From the NCBI GenBank assembly GCA_024305745.1, contig JAHRBS010000013.1:124001-188000 (forward strand): a DNA stretch of 64,000 nucleotides. Direction: 5' to 3'. The position numbers and the translations under genes are program-made. The notes beneath the pieces were generated by a model. That model was not told the origin of the DNA and did no database searches. It saw only the letters and a list, made by a program, of their open reading frames with translations. Positions 11,099-22,276 of the stretch are shown piece after piece. Origin of the DNA: Polyporus tsugae. Its lineage: Eukaryota; Basidiomycota; Agaricomycetes; Polyporales; Polyporaceae. Position 1 is the stretch's first letter. Every line of letters starts with the position of its first letter.

Positions 11099-13673
11099 GG
11101 AACATGAAACACATCACGACAGCCTTAAAGATAATTTACTCTTGGTAAGTGCTGTCCGCTGCTCGAGCAGACTGGTATAATGTCTCACAGACACTCATCT
11201 CGGAGACTAGTAGGAATGTGTTTGCAGCTCGGTGTGGCACCGAATAAAAATGTTTTTTGGATGGGGAGACATTGGTAAGAAGCGAGCGGAGGGATATGAA
11301 ACACGCGCTCGGACCATGCCCGGCACTTTCAAATTGCCATCGCGCACCGTGGCCTGAATCGAAGGTTAGGTAATTTACACCGCTTCCGTGACCTTGGCTT
11401 GTCCCACTCTGGCTGCATGTACCCTATATCTACATCGGCCCTGGTTTACATGAGGTGCAGAGAATTGCGGTGAGAAGTGAATGCGAGAGGAATCCCTGGG
11501 CAAGCAGTGAACAACCGCATGCCCCCGGGTTCCTCCCACACTCACTTCTCGGAACACGGAAGTAAGAAACCAATAAATGATTAGGCACGTAAGAGTCCAG
11601 ACTTTGAGTGAAAAAGCAAGTCAAGCGAAATATGCGAGTAGAGGGAAATTCATGATCCGTGTGAGATAATATCTGTGAAGAAGGTTAGCCGGAAGTCGAG
11701 GTGCCGCAACTGGGGCCTCGACTGCAGATGTTTAAGCCGACATCTGCACTTGATTATTACAAGCGGACGGAGCTCTCCACTCGGCTCCTCGGTGATGTGC
11801 GAGTAAGGTGTTTCGGACTATATCTATCACGTTCCAAGCTCGGTGACCACCTTCTACCTCTCTTCCAATACCCCCATCCATGCACGATCACTACCTCAGA
11901 CAGCCTCCCATCCGGCCCATCCAGCTGACGGCGATTGAGTCGACGTCGCAGCAAGTCCACTATCACAAGCAATTGGTGAATCCCATGTCTGCAGTGTCTT
12001 TCATGTCATTGATCACTGACCTTGCTGGCACTCGCACAGACCGCCCTCTTCGACATCCCGTCGAAGGTAGGCCGGGGTGTCAATGTTTCAACTGCCGCAG
12101 TGCAGATACTTTGCGGTACGTTGCTTGTTTGATTGAACAAACATTCTCACACCAATGCTCGATTTACAGACCAGATCCAGCGCCGATGCATGGCTGAGCC
12201 GCGACCCACGATGTGATTCTATGCGGAGTTGATGAAGGTCATAGCGCTGTCTGGGTGGTGGCAAATATGTCAGGCATGGCGGGCACTCAATCACTCGCCG
12301 ATTATGGTACGTGCTTTGAACTGCGCTCGAGCTTAATGTCTCCGACTTATTGTTATTCCAATACATCTAAACCCACACCCCTCAACCCCCCAAATGCACG
12401 GAATTTATTCACGGCCGGCAGGATGTTGCCCCTGGGCCCAAGTGCCTGACGAGGGGCCTGTGTTCAATTTCCGCACAAAGACAAGTTGGCTGGCGGTGGC
12501 AGCAAGCGGGACTTGGGGTGCATTCATTGGGGGTAAGCCGGGTTTCACCCATTCAGGGGCGGCAGGTGCTCATTACACAGTCTCAGATGCGGTCTCACTA
12601 CGACCTGGAATGGTACGTACGTTACGATCACATGGTATACATCGACGCTGACCGAGGAGGTTGCCAGATGCTGGTTCACACAGTGCGAGTCACCGCTGCC
12701 GATGTACCTTTGTCGGCGGAAGGACTCGACAATTGCACGCACACGGCTGCACGGACCAGGCTCGAGACAGCGACGGGAAGGAGAGGAGGCTGTTGGTTCG
12801 ACTCGGTGGTCCTTGGCGCTCCACCGGCCCGGAAAGATGCTCGCGAGTTCGAACCTCGCAAAGACACGATATCCTGCATAGATATGAAAGAGAAAGGTAC
12901 GTACCTTGTAATCTGGGCACTCAGGGCATGTCTGACGTCTTGGCAGCGTCCGGGCCTGAGTTCACGCGGGGCAGGGATGACTTACAGCTCACCTTGATCC
13001 GCGGTGGAAGAGGATCGCCCTCGCGCGTTCTGCTGGTCGGGTTCCATTTGCGGCTCAAGCTTCACGCTTCGCGCGCACAACTTGCGTGCGGCACTCACAC
13101 GGGATGCGAGCGAAGACCGACTTCTCGCGTTCAAGGACTCACCTGGGACGCATAGTCACGGAGGGCTTGCGGGCATCGGCATCGGGTCCGCCAGTCCATC
13201 CACAGATGAACAGTGACAGGCCCAGCGATCTGGTATCAGGTACGTACCAGTGTTATCTCGCCTCCCAAGGCGTCTCTGCCAGCTTTACTCTCCAGACCAC
13301 GACCAGGGAGAACCACTGCGTGCGGCACGAGCTCCCAGTGCTCCGAAGGCAGATCCGGCGGGTGGACCGTGTTGAGGGGGATGTGGTGCATGTAGCAGAT
13401 GGGATTCAAAGCGGGCATTGCATGTAGCACGGACACCAAATGCACGAGCGGGGCGGGGGTAGTGGTGCAGAGCAGAGAGACGTGTCAAGCGAGACGCGAG
13501 GCGGGACCGGAAGAGCAGAATAGGCGCTCGCGGATCTGGTGTCTTCTTTGTCCCCTGCGTGGCTCCGAGTCTCCGCTGTCTTCTGTACTGTACCCACAAG
13601 ACTACTGTATCTACAAGACTGTACTGTACCCACAAGACTACTGTATCTACAAGACTGCCCAAGTCCACCATTA
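11099..13673. other. Gene-poor spacer between small ORF and GH35 copy 2
   Basis: AT-richer than the rest of the unit. The parts 11100-12060 and 12069-13570 show only short overlapping ORFs on both strands and no recognisable domain. The last 90 bases hold the 36 bp minisatellite. Confidence 0.5.
13583..13654. repeat. 36 bp x 2 minisatellite downstream of GH35 copy 2
   Basis: Two perfect tandem copies of a 36 bp word starting CTGTACTGTACCCACAAGAC (13583-13618 and 13619-13654). Same position relative to the gene end as in the other units. Confidence 0.85.
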
Positions 13674-16600
13674 TCAACGGCCCTTTTCGCGTCTTCGTCT
13701 CTGCGTCCGGAGTGCATAAATTATATTCCGAGTCCGCACTAACGCTACACTGCCACTGTCTCCAGCCCCGTTCGTCCTCCTCTTATCCGCGACGACCCAC
13801 CCCGCATCGTCGTACCCCCTCCCCACCTCCGGCAAGCTGTCCGCATACCGCCACCCCCTCAGCTCCGGCACACCCACGCCCCTCACCCCGACCATCTCGC
13901 TCTTCAGCGCAAGCTCCGCGCGCATCCCACTCGCCCCCAGCTGCGCCATCGTCCCGACCGGCTCCCCGTTCCACGTCACCCGCACCACCTCGGGCGGGGC
14001 GAACACCATCAGCGGCACGCTCGCGTTCAGGTCCCCGACCAGCGCCAGCGTCTTCGTCCTAGTCTTCCCGTCGTCTGCATCCGCCGCGACGAGCGACGCG
14101 TTGCGCACCAAGTACGGCCCGCCCACGAGCACGCTCACGTTTGTCCCGAACTGCCAGAACGCCTCGAGCCCCGGAACAGTCTCGCTGGGTGTCTCGGACC
14201 GGACCAGCGGCGCCCAGAACGTCGCGGCGGTCATGACGTCTGCATACAGCACCAGCTGCGCCGCCGACTCCCATACCGTGATCAGCCTGTCGACCCCGGG
14301 GAGGACCGTCACCGTCGTCACGCTGTTTGTCGCCGCGGACTGGAACTGGACGAGAGACGATGACGCGCGGACGCCGCTGTGCCCGGCGGGGGTGAACGCG
14401 AACTCGTGCGACTGGTCCGCGTGGCCGTAGAGGAAGAGGACGTCCCGCGTGCCGATCGTGCCCGCGAAGAAGACAGAGGCGGTCGTGTACAGGAGCGCGC
14501 CGCGTGCGCCGAAGGTGTAGTCGGTGATGATGAGCTTGGACTGGCGGCCGTTGAGCGCGATGCCGTCCGTCGTCGTGGGGATCGTGAGCGTGCCCTGCGA
14601 TGTGCGGAGGGAGACCGTGAATGCGATGTTTGCCCTGTTGACAAGTGAGATGAGCGAAGGCAATGGAGAAAAGAACATACGTCGATGTGGAATCATTCTG
14701 GCGGGTGATGAGGAAGCCAGTGCCGGAGTCCGGGTTCCTGAGGTACGTGCCGTACGCCAGGCTGTTGTTGATCGCGATACCGGGAATGCCGGTCGCAGAC
14801 TCTCCAACCCAATCGGTCTTGCGGAATTGAGGAGAGGAGCGCAGGAAGATGCCCTGACGCTTCACCTCGTCGTACTTGTCCGTGAGCAGACGAGTCTCCC
14901 GGATCGGCGACCCGTAGTCGTAGCTACGAACGTAATCAGACAACTTCCGAAGAGATCCCGATCGACGCATACACGCATACCTTGTATACACCCCTGGGAA
15001 AGCGATGCCGCCCCAATTCGTCCCTCTGCGCATTCTGGTCAACATACTAACCCAGTAGATCAAACACAACTCACCCATAAAACATGTAATAGCTAATCAG
15101 CTTCGCGTTACCCGCCCAATTCTGCTTGTAAAACACGTCCTCAAAGTCCGGGCCCGTCAGGACAGCGCACGCGTCGTAGCCAGGGCCCGCCCAAGGGTCA
15201 AACGCGCCGCCCTGGAACTCGGGCATGTACCACGGCTGGCTCGGATTCACCTTCGCGTGGTATTGGTGGAAGTTCGTCGATACGTTCTTCCACACGTGCG
15301 GGTTCGAGCAGTCGAATGCCTGCGGGTATGCGTCCTGCGCGTCGGGTGAGACATCCGTGTGTATGACAAACGAAAAGGGGGACGTACGAGGCCGTAGATG
15401 TCAACGGAACCGGTGCCGTTGACAAAGGCCTGGCGTTCATTGGGGTCGTTGTATGTTCTACAAGCGCAGCGCGTTAGTATGATGCGCGTACAGAGACAAC
15501 CCGGTGAAAAGCTCACAGAGGGATGACGATACCGCCTTCATGGTACTGATCCTCGAGCTGCTGGAAGTAGAGCTGGTGCGTGATGCTCTGAGAATACTCA
15601 TTATCTGGCCAATCTTCAGCTCGTATTCCAAATCGAGGATCCTCGACGTGCACTCACCGATCTGGATAGCTGCACGGAGAAACGAGGCGCATCGCGTGAA
15701 TACCGAATGGAAGCGACCCAAGACTGCGATACGTACCGATCACTGGCCCCCCTTTGGTGACCTGGTAGTCGACAGTCTCCTTGATGACCCCGTCGATGTA
15801 AGGCTCGTACGCCTCAGTCCAGTCAGTCGCGTTCGTCCTGACCGTGCCCGCAGTCTCGGTCGTGATCCAGTGGGCGATGCCGCCTGCAGACGTCTCCGCG
15901 TTGATCTGCCGCAGCGAGCACGATGCCGTCAGTCCTCGCACTGGCGCGCCTGAGCGAACGACACGACCGGAAAGGCGGGTGTTTCGGGAGGAGGGCGACA
16001 GTGTGGAAACTGGTGTGGAAACTTCAAGTTTCTTGGAACGGATTGCGGTGTGTCCATAAAGAGGAAATTCTGGGAAAACAGGCTGGAAACGGGAGACATT
16101 GTCCCGATACCCCACGTTTCTGGCCTGTTTCCTGAGGAGGTCCCTTTTGTGGGCACACTATAGACTGTTTTCAGAGTCCGGAAACACCCTAGAAACTATC
16201 AAGAAACTTGACACTTCCAGACTAGTTTCCCCGCCGTTTCCCTCATCCCAAGACACCTGCCGTGCCGGTCGTGCTAATGAGCATTCATCGTGCACTTACG
16301 TAAGGACCTGCCCCGAGGACTGTCAGCGATGGAGACGTGGAATGGAAAGAGGCCGTTCACCTGGGCGCAGGACGACGAAGATGCCTGCCTCGCTGGCTGC
16401 CTCATAGATAGGCTTGAGAGCCCGCCAGTCGTCGAAGTCGACTACCCCGCGGGAGGGGTTGGTGAGGCCCACTATGACGGCGTCAGTGCTTCCGAGTCGC
16501 ACCCAAGTTCAAGGTCATGGAGTACGCACTGTGGACGTATATGCTGCATCCAGGAGTGACTCAGCCCGCATACATAGCACTAATTGCGCATGTACAAACC

Positions 16601-16943
16601 TGACGCCATTGAGGCCAGCGGCGACCATCTTCTGGAAGATGTCGAGCCAGAGCTCGCGCACGGGAAGCCGGAACGTGTGGAATTCGCCTGAGCTGATCGT
16701 GCACGGTCAGCGCAAGCGCAAGCGTGACGTCGATCTGTAACTCAACACTCACTGGAGGAAGACGCGCTGATCGTGGATCCATAGGGTGTAGTTGTCCCAT
16801 TGGACGACATCAGAATAACCGGTGGACTGGCGAGGCGGGTCGACTGCTCTGGAGGGCGTAGTCAAGGGCCACGTGAGGAGGACGAGACAGAAGGTGAGGA
16901 TGGCGGGCAGTGCCCAGGACGGGTAGCGACGCAAGAGGAGCAT
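13674..16943 (-). CDS. C-terminally truncated GH35 beta-galactosidase, copy 2
   Basis: Predicted to hydrolyse terminal beta-galactosides. Exons: 16753-16943, 16600-16692, 16530-16543, 16361-16471, 16300-16307, 15737-15905, 15658-15669, 15517-15604, 15388-15457, 15075-15334, 14981-15025, 14681-14923, 13674-14634. They sum to 2265 nt, exactly 755 codons (754 residues). A signal peptide or anchor covers residues 1-30. The GH35 core contains QIDNEY (acid/base Glu202) and YMPEFQGG (nucleophile Glu291), followed by the middle beta domains. At about residue 723 (after VVADKRRTN) similarity to the full-length paralogues stops and a new basic 31-residue tail ending REKGR follows. The C-terminal jelly-roll domains (about 295 residues) are absent. 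The start was chosen to match the signal peptide of the other paralogues and the TATA box. Whether the short form folds and is active is unknown. Confidence 0.75.
16025..16210. repeat. Decayed foldback sequence in intron 5 of GH35 copy 2
   Basis: CAAGTTTCTTG (16025-16035) is repeated in inverted orientation as CAAGAAACTTG (16200-16210) with weaker inverted similarity around it. The same pair is present in the introns of copies 3 and 4; the copy 1 intron keeps only the right arm intact. This could be an old miniature element. Confidence 0.35.
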
Positions 16944-17000
16944 GTCGGACAGAGTCTGCTTCCACGTCCTCTCGGGCTGGAGGAAGCCATGGTGTGGGGC

Positions 17001-17006
17001 TTTATA
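17001..17006 (-). promoter_or_regulatory. TATA box of GH35 copy 2
   Basis: TATAAA on the minus strand, 58 bases before the start codon at 16943. Confidence 0.55.
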
Positions 17007-17840
17007 GTGGTCCGAGGGGGCTCCAAGTCCAGCCTTGCAGTTGCCGTCATGGTGTGCTAGAAGAGGAGCATATGATGGTGGGAGAGGTTGTTTTTCGCCC
17101 CTCGCTATGTCGGCATACGCGAGGCAAGGGTCATGAGTTTGTTGTGGGCGCGGACCGGGGGGATCCATCGCATTCTCGAGTGGTCGTCCACGGCAGAGGA
17201 CAACAACGGGTTCACGACCCGGGACACCGGATCTGGATCCGGGGACACATCGGGATACACGGTCACATGGGACGGCGCCTTCCAACGTCGACGCGTCAAG
17301 CGCCGTCCTTCAGCTTCAGCCTTCCCAACGCCTTCCCCAGCCCCGGTTTCACAGGCGATCGCAGGCGTGGATTCACCCCGTCAAGTGCTCCCTCCGACCG
17401 ACCTTCCGCCTCAGTCAAACTCCTTCCCCCTCGTTTTTGCCTTCAACGCTCTTCGCAACAAGTGTTTTCCCTGTCGGGATCCGGCCGATGCGAGCCTCAA
17501 ACAACGCTCACCACGGCTGCAAGTATGCCGTACAAGTCCCTCGCTCCGCACTGCTCTCACTGGCATACGCGACTTGCCTTCTCGCACCTCTCGCTTCCGA
17601 GTCTCGGTCTGGCCGGCGAAACGGCACAGTGCGCGCCGCCGCGCTGCTCCCTTTGCCCTCTGGTGAGCCCCACTCCACCTCCCTCTGGCCATCGCGCGTT
17701 CACACCGCCTATGAACCGGGTGTTCTCAAACGTCCACTCAAGCACCGGAGACCCGTGCGCGTGAACAGCCATCAAGACGGTTGTCAGCGCTGTGTAGAGC
17801 ACGGGAAGCGTCGATGTTGCGCACGCACGGGTACCTCTGT

Positions 17841-20800
17841 AATCGTGCGAGGTACGTGAAATCTCGGCTCTCTGACGTCTCCGAGCCTCGTACTGACCCG
17901 CCTAACCTCCAGCATCACAAAACCAGCAACCTGGACACAACGCAGGCCGGTGGAGATGCGAACACCGCCCACGGCCCCATCCGCTGGAACATGTCGCCTC
18001 CCCCGCTCTGGATACGAACGGCACGGCCTCAAAGCGACGGCGCCCTGGACGCATTATGTACGTGCCTCCCCACAATCGAGCGGGTGGGCCCCAGGGGTGG
18101 AACCCTTTGTAACGTTTGCGGCCGGTTTGCCAGCGAACAGCGCTCGTTCAGCTGAAAGCCGGCGCAACTGTCGATTTCATGGGCACACCGCCACTGGTCA
18201 CCCGATGCCGCCCCGTCACAACCAGGTTGTCTGGAAGGTATGTCCGCGCCGTTCATCTGGGCCTGAGCGAACCTCACAAAACTGCCAGGACGATCGTGGA
18301 AGCCGTGCACGATATTCTGCGGGACCCTTTGCCCGCAATGCGCCGGTAAGTCGCCTGCTACTCGTCTCCAAGGCGCCGCACCGTGTTCTAACCGACTCAA
18401 TATAGTCTCTGATCACTTACGCAATGAACACCGACGGCTCTGCGAAGATCCAACCCCGGAAATCGCGTTTGAGGCGATTTCGTCGCACTCGAAAAGTGCG
18501 GTCGGTAAACCACACTCCCCACGCCCGGTGCGGCCGGACAACCACTTCAAACGACGTGTATGGCTCTTGGATGGGCCGTACAGACGGGTTTGGACGGCCT
18601 CAATCGCGGTCTCACAATCGCTTCAAACGACCGCCGTAGACGCGCCGACACCGGGACCAGCATATCTCCTCCCAAACACATCGGGGCGACGCAGCAGCTG
18701 GCCGACCCTGCCGTCCGTAGCTCTGATGGTCAGGACGCCATGGATGGCGGCCGGCGAGAGCGAGGACCACACCGCCGGCAGCACAAGTGTCCCAGAGTGA
18801 TACCAGGACACGCGGTGCGCGACAACTGTTCGTCGGCCGTCAGCCACGACGACGGCCGCCAGACAACATGCCGGCGCGATGACAGGGACACCCGACGAGT
18901 CCGAAGTCACTGCCGTCGCGTCGGGGTTGGCGGTGTGGGGAACAATGGGTCGCGTCTCATGCGCGCTGGGTGAGTAAACTGCGAATATCTCCCGTGTTGG
19001 GTGTCATAACTCATTTTACCACCCACAGGACGATCTACGATCATCTCCGCATCCAACGCCGCTGGTTTGGGCATGGCCGGACAAGATCTCAAATGGTGTT
19101 TTCGAACGCACTCGGAAGGCGCGGTCAGCAAACCCGACTCCCCACGCTCGGTACGGCCGACAGAACACTTCCAATGAAGTGTCTGGTGCATGGACGTCTC
19201 CGTACGAACGGTTCTGCACCGCCAGAGATGCCTTCTCAAGTTCGGCACGTAGGCGGGCAATGGGACGCGCACCGAAGACTGGAGCCTGTCGGTCACGACA
19301 GCGATGCCGGCCGCCCTCGACATCTCAGACATGAACGAGGCAAGCACGGACGACGTCCGTGGAGAATAGCCGTCGATGAAGAGACGGTTTACGTATCGTC
19401 GACGCGGGGTGAGTAAATGGCACTTAGCTCCCGCGCCGTGCGGCAGAGCGCATGCTGACAACTCGTACGACAGTCTGTGGTCACTTCCGCAACGGACACT
19501 GCCGGTTTGGCGAAGATCCACCGCGATTCAACAAATTGCGATCAGCGCAATTTCGATGCACTCGGAGAGCGCGGCCAGCGAACTCGGGCCCACCCGCTCC
19601 AAGCTGCCGGAGGAACGCTTCGAACGAAATGCCCGGTGCTCAGCAGCACCATCCGGACGATCTGCCCCGGCCGGCGGACGTACCCCGCCATCCACGCAGG
19701 CTGGCGGGTGAGTGGGAGACACGCCACCCCATTCGATTCTACGCCGGCTACGTCGACAGGATCCACTGCGTTTCACTGCGGAGGAATCTCGGGAGCTCAT
19801 CTGGCGGCACTTCAGCGCGAACCTCGACCCCACGAACAACAACGTCGTGGGATACAACAAGCGAGCGATCCCGGCTGCGCGACCTCATCAGGCACACCGT
19901 CAACTCCGGTTGTGCGGTACTCTGGACCATCGGGAAACGACGGATGGAGGGACGTGCCAGGTGAGTTAACCGACACCGTCTTCTCGAGGCTGACATATGC
20001 TCAGTGCGGGAGACACGCCGCCACCGTTGAGTCCGTTGGACAAATGGAGAGCGTGCGCGATCGGCGCCGGGAAACACGAGTATACTCACCTGTTAGATAC
20101 CGCATCGTCTTGTCTATAGATTTCTCGACTAGCCCGCTGCGCCGTTACTGGTGGTCAATATATTTTTGCCGCGCAGAAGAGCTTGGCTGGGTGACGTACC
20201 ACACTTGCACCACTTGCCGGCGAGCCGACTGGGACCGATGTCACGATGATCAGCATGTGGTTTCGCTCCAGGAGACCGTGTACGTATACTTACATACCTC
20301 TTTTGGGCGCGTCTAGGCACATCACGAAAAGCCGGGACAAGCGAGATCGCACCGCTGAAACTTGGATGATCAGGTCCAGACCGTGCGTATCTCGTACTGA
20401 CGTACACAAGTATCATGGCCATCCAACCGATGCCCGCCGCACCAGGGACTGCGAAGTTTGAACCCGGACAGTGAGTTAGCCGCGTCCTTGTCAGCGTCGA
20501 TAACCAAGTTGACGCACCGTTGAACAACAGCTCCGACAATCGTATCCGAGGCGCGCTGCGGAAGGACATTGTCAGCACCATTCAACAATACACATATCGG
20601 ATCTGAAACGAGTGGCGGAACTCGGTGACAAGGCACGGGCCCCACGTCGCCAGTTTCAGACGGCCGCAAGGGATTGAAAGTTAAAACCTAGCTCACCGAC
20701 AGCGACCCGGAGATCAAACCAGTTTCTCGGGCTGCTCTCGCAACTTGAAGGTGTGCGCCGATTGGCCCGTGGAGGGACTCGCGAGTGCGGGGCAGGCACG

Positions 20801-21449
20801 AAACGCAAGCGGTCGATTAGTAGGTTGCGGGGAGTAAGGAGGGTAGGCAGCGGATCGGACTCGGACTGTGTCGACAAAGACGACGACGAGTGGCCATGGA
20901 TGGTGAGTGAACTTCAAGAACAGCGCCGCGCTTGCAATTACTTATGCATTTTTCGCCATGGCCCGTGCACGAAGTTCCACACGCACAGACCCTCCGATGG
21001 GGCCCCAAAATCAGAGCCTGACGGACGTGGCCTCGACTGCTTGGGCTTGCGGACGAGGCGGGCGGGACAAGTGGCATACGGACGGACGGAACACCGGCAC
21101 TGCGATGCGTGGTTATGCGCAAGGTTCTGGGCGCGCTTGTGATCGGGCGCGGTTCAATGGCAAGCGGTCCGCAAATTACATCCCCCAGCCGATATTGGGA
21201 GCTCTGATCGGATGCTGTCTGGATCGTGGGGTCAGCGAATGCACTTCCGGGTAAGTTCAAGTTAGTCATTTGTTCGGCGGCGGCGGCGACGGACTCCGAT
21301 GCCAATGTAGCCGCTAACTAACAAACTGCTATCCCAGGATGATGCACTGTGGTCGGCGACCACTGGCACGGCCTAGCAGGACGACGTCCACCCAGGAATG
21401 TTTCAAGAGCCACGGAAAGCCGGAGTGTAAAAATGCAGCACATCGATGG
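17841..21449 (+). pseudogene. Decayed multi-finger GATA-type zinc finger gene (unit C)
   Basis: The counterpart of the relic at 6640-10271, with finger remnants at 18057-18119 (ERVGPRGGTLCNVCG), 21038-21118 and 21378-21449. The right half (from about 19663) is almost identical to unit B, and the left half to unit D. The same in-frame stop follows the first finger, and the acceptor of the first possible intron is mutated. The relic was therefore already broken before the last duplications, or has been homogenised since. Confidence 0.45.
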
Positions 21450-21967
21450 GTAAGTTCCGCAGAATACGTACCACCAGTATCTTCCACTCACACCACACCC
21501 ATTCTCTATTACCTTCCCGCTGGTCGCTTCTCCGTCTGATGCAATTTTCGCTTGAGCATTCGCTGGCGGATGATAACAGTTGAATATTGGCCGCTATTCT
21601 GGACTTGCCCGTTGTGTGAAGACTCAGATCGGGCCGCGCACCTCTCCCTCGGAAGTTATTTATCCAGTTCGCACGCACGGCAAGGCCGGCCGCTGAGCGC
21701 CTTGTACAGCTCCAACGACAACTGCAATTATCGATGTCTGGCTGGCGAACCATTTGTCGCGAGCGTGAAACAATGTAGCCTACTAACATTCACTGACATA
21801 AACTAATGTATGGTAGCATGACAGAACAACCACTGTGATTAGCAACAACAGCAAGCAGTCAAAGACTCGGACCTCTGTGACCGACGTCCCCTAGTAAGTA
21901 GTACCTGATGCACTCGCCACAACCAAGTCAGGCCGAGGTGGAACAACAGTCCAAACCCGCCTGCAAC

Positions 21968-22276
21968 CTAGTTGTCCCACTCAACAGGGACGTACCTTGG
22001 CGTCTTCGGGCCAGTCTTGGGGTGGCCGCGGAGAGCTAGGTTGTACGGGTTCGTCTTGTAGCGGTAGCGGCCGCACCCGATGTCCTCTCGGCCGCCTGAA
22101 CGCTTGCGATGCACGCACTTCGGAGCCGGAGTGAAGTGTTTGGCATCAAGCGAGGCTGCGAGCCGTTCGGCGTCGGTGATTGGGACGAACCTCAATACGC
22201 CGGTCGGCGGTGGCCCCAGAGGTGCTCGAGGTGTGTGAGGACTGGAGTTCCACCACGGATATGTGTGCCGGCGCAC
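21968..22276 (-). CDS. Conserved hypothetical small ORF (102 aa), unit C
   Basis: Identical in sequence to the ORF at 10790-11098. Function unknown; it may be a chance ORF preserved by recent duplication. Confidence 0.25.
   Translation of the reverse strand: MRRHTYPWWNSSPHTPRAPLGPPPTGVLRFVPITDAERLAASLDAKHFTPAPKCVHRKRSGGREDIGCGRYRYKTNPYNLALRGHPKTGPKTPRYVPVEWDN

Larger units (their letters stand above)
6045..17233. repeat. Tandem array, complete unit B (11,189 bp)
   Basis: A complete unit: GATA-finger relic on the plus strand, small minus-strand ORF, gene-poor stretch, then GH35 copy 2 on the minus strand. The part from about 8485 to 12410 is almost identical to 19663-23590 of unit C (constant offset 11,178), while the GH35 part matches unit C at offset 11,180. 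The units are direct repeats. Confidence 0.88.

Noticed and set aside
13559..14062. Ser/Pro/Arg-rich plus-strand ORFs opposite the last GH35 exon
   Set aside because: Low-complexity antisense frames of a GC-rich coding exon; the minus-strand frame has clear GH35 motifs.
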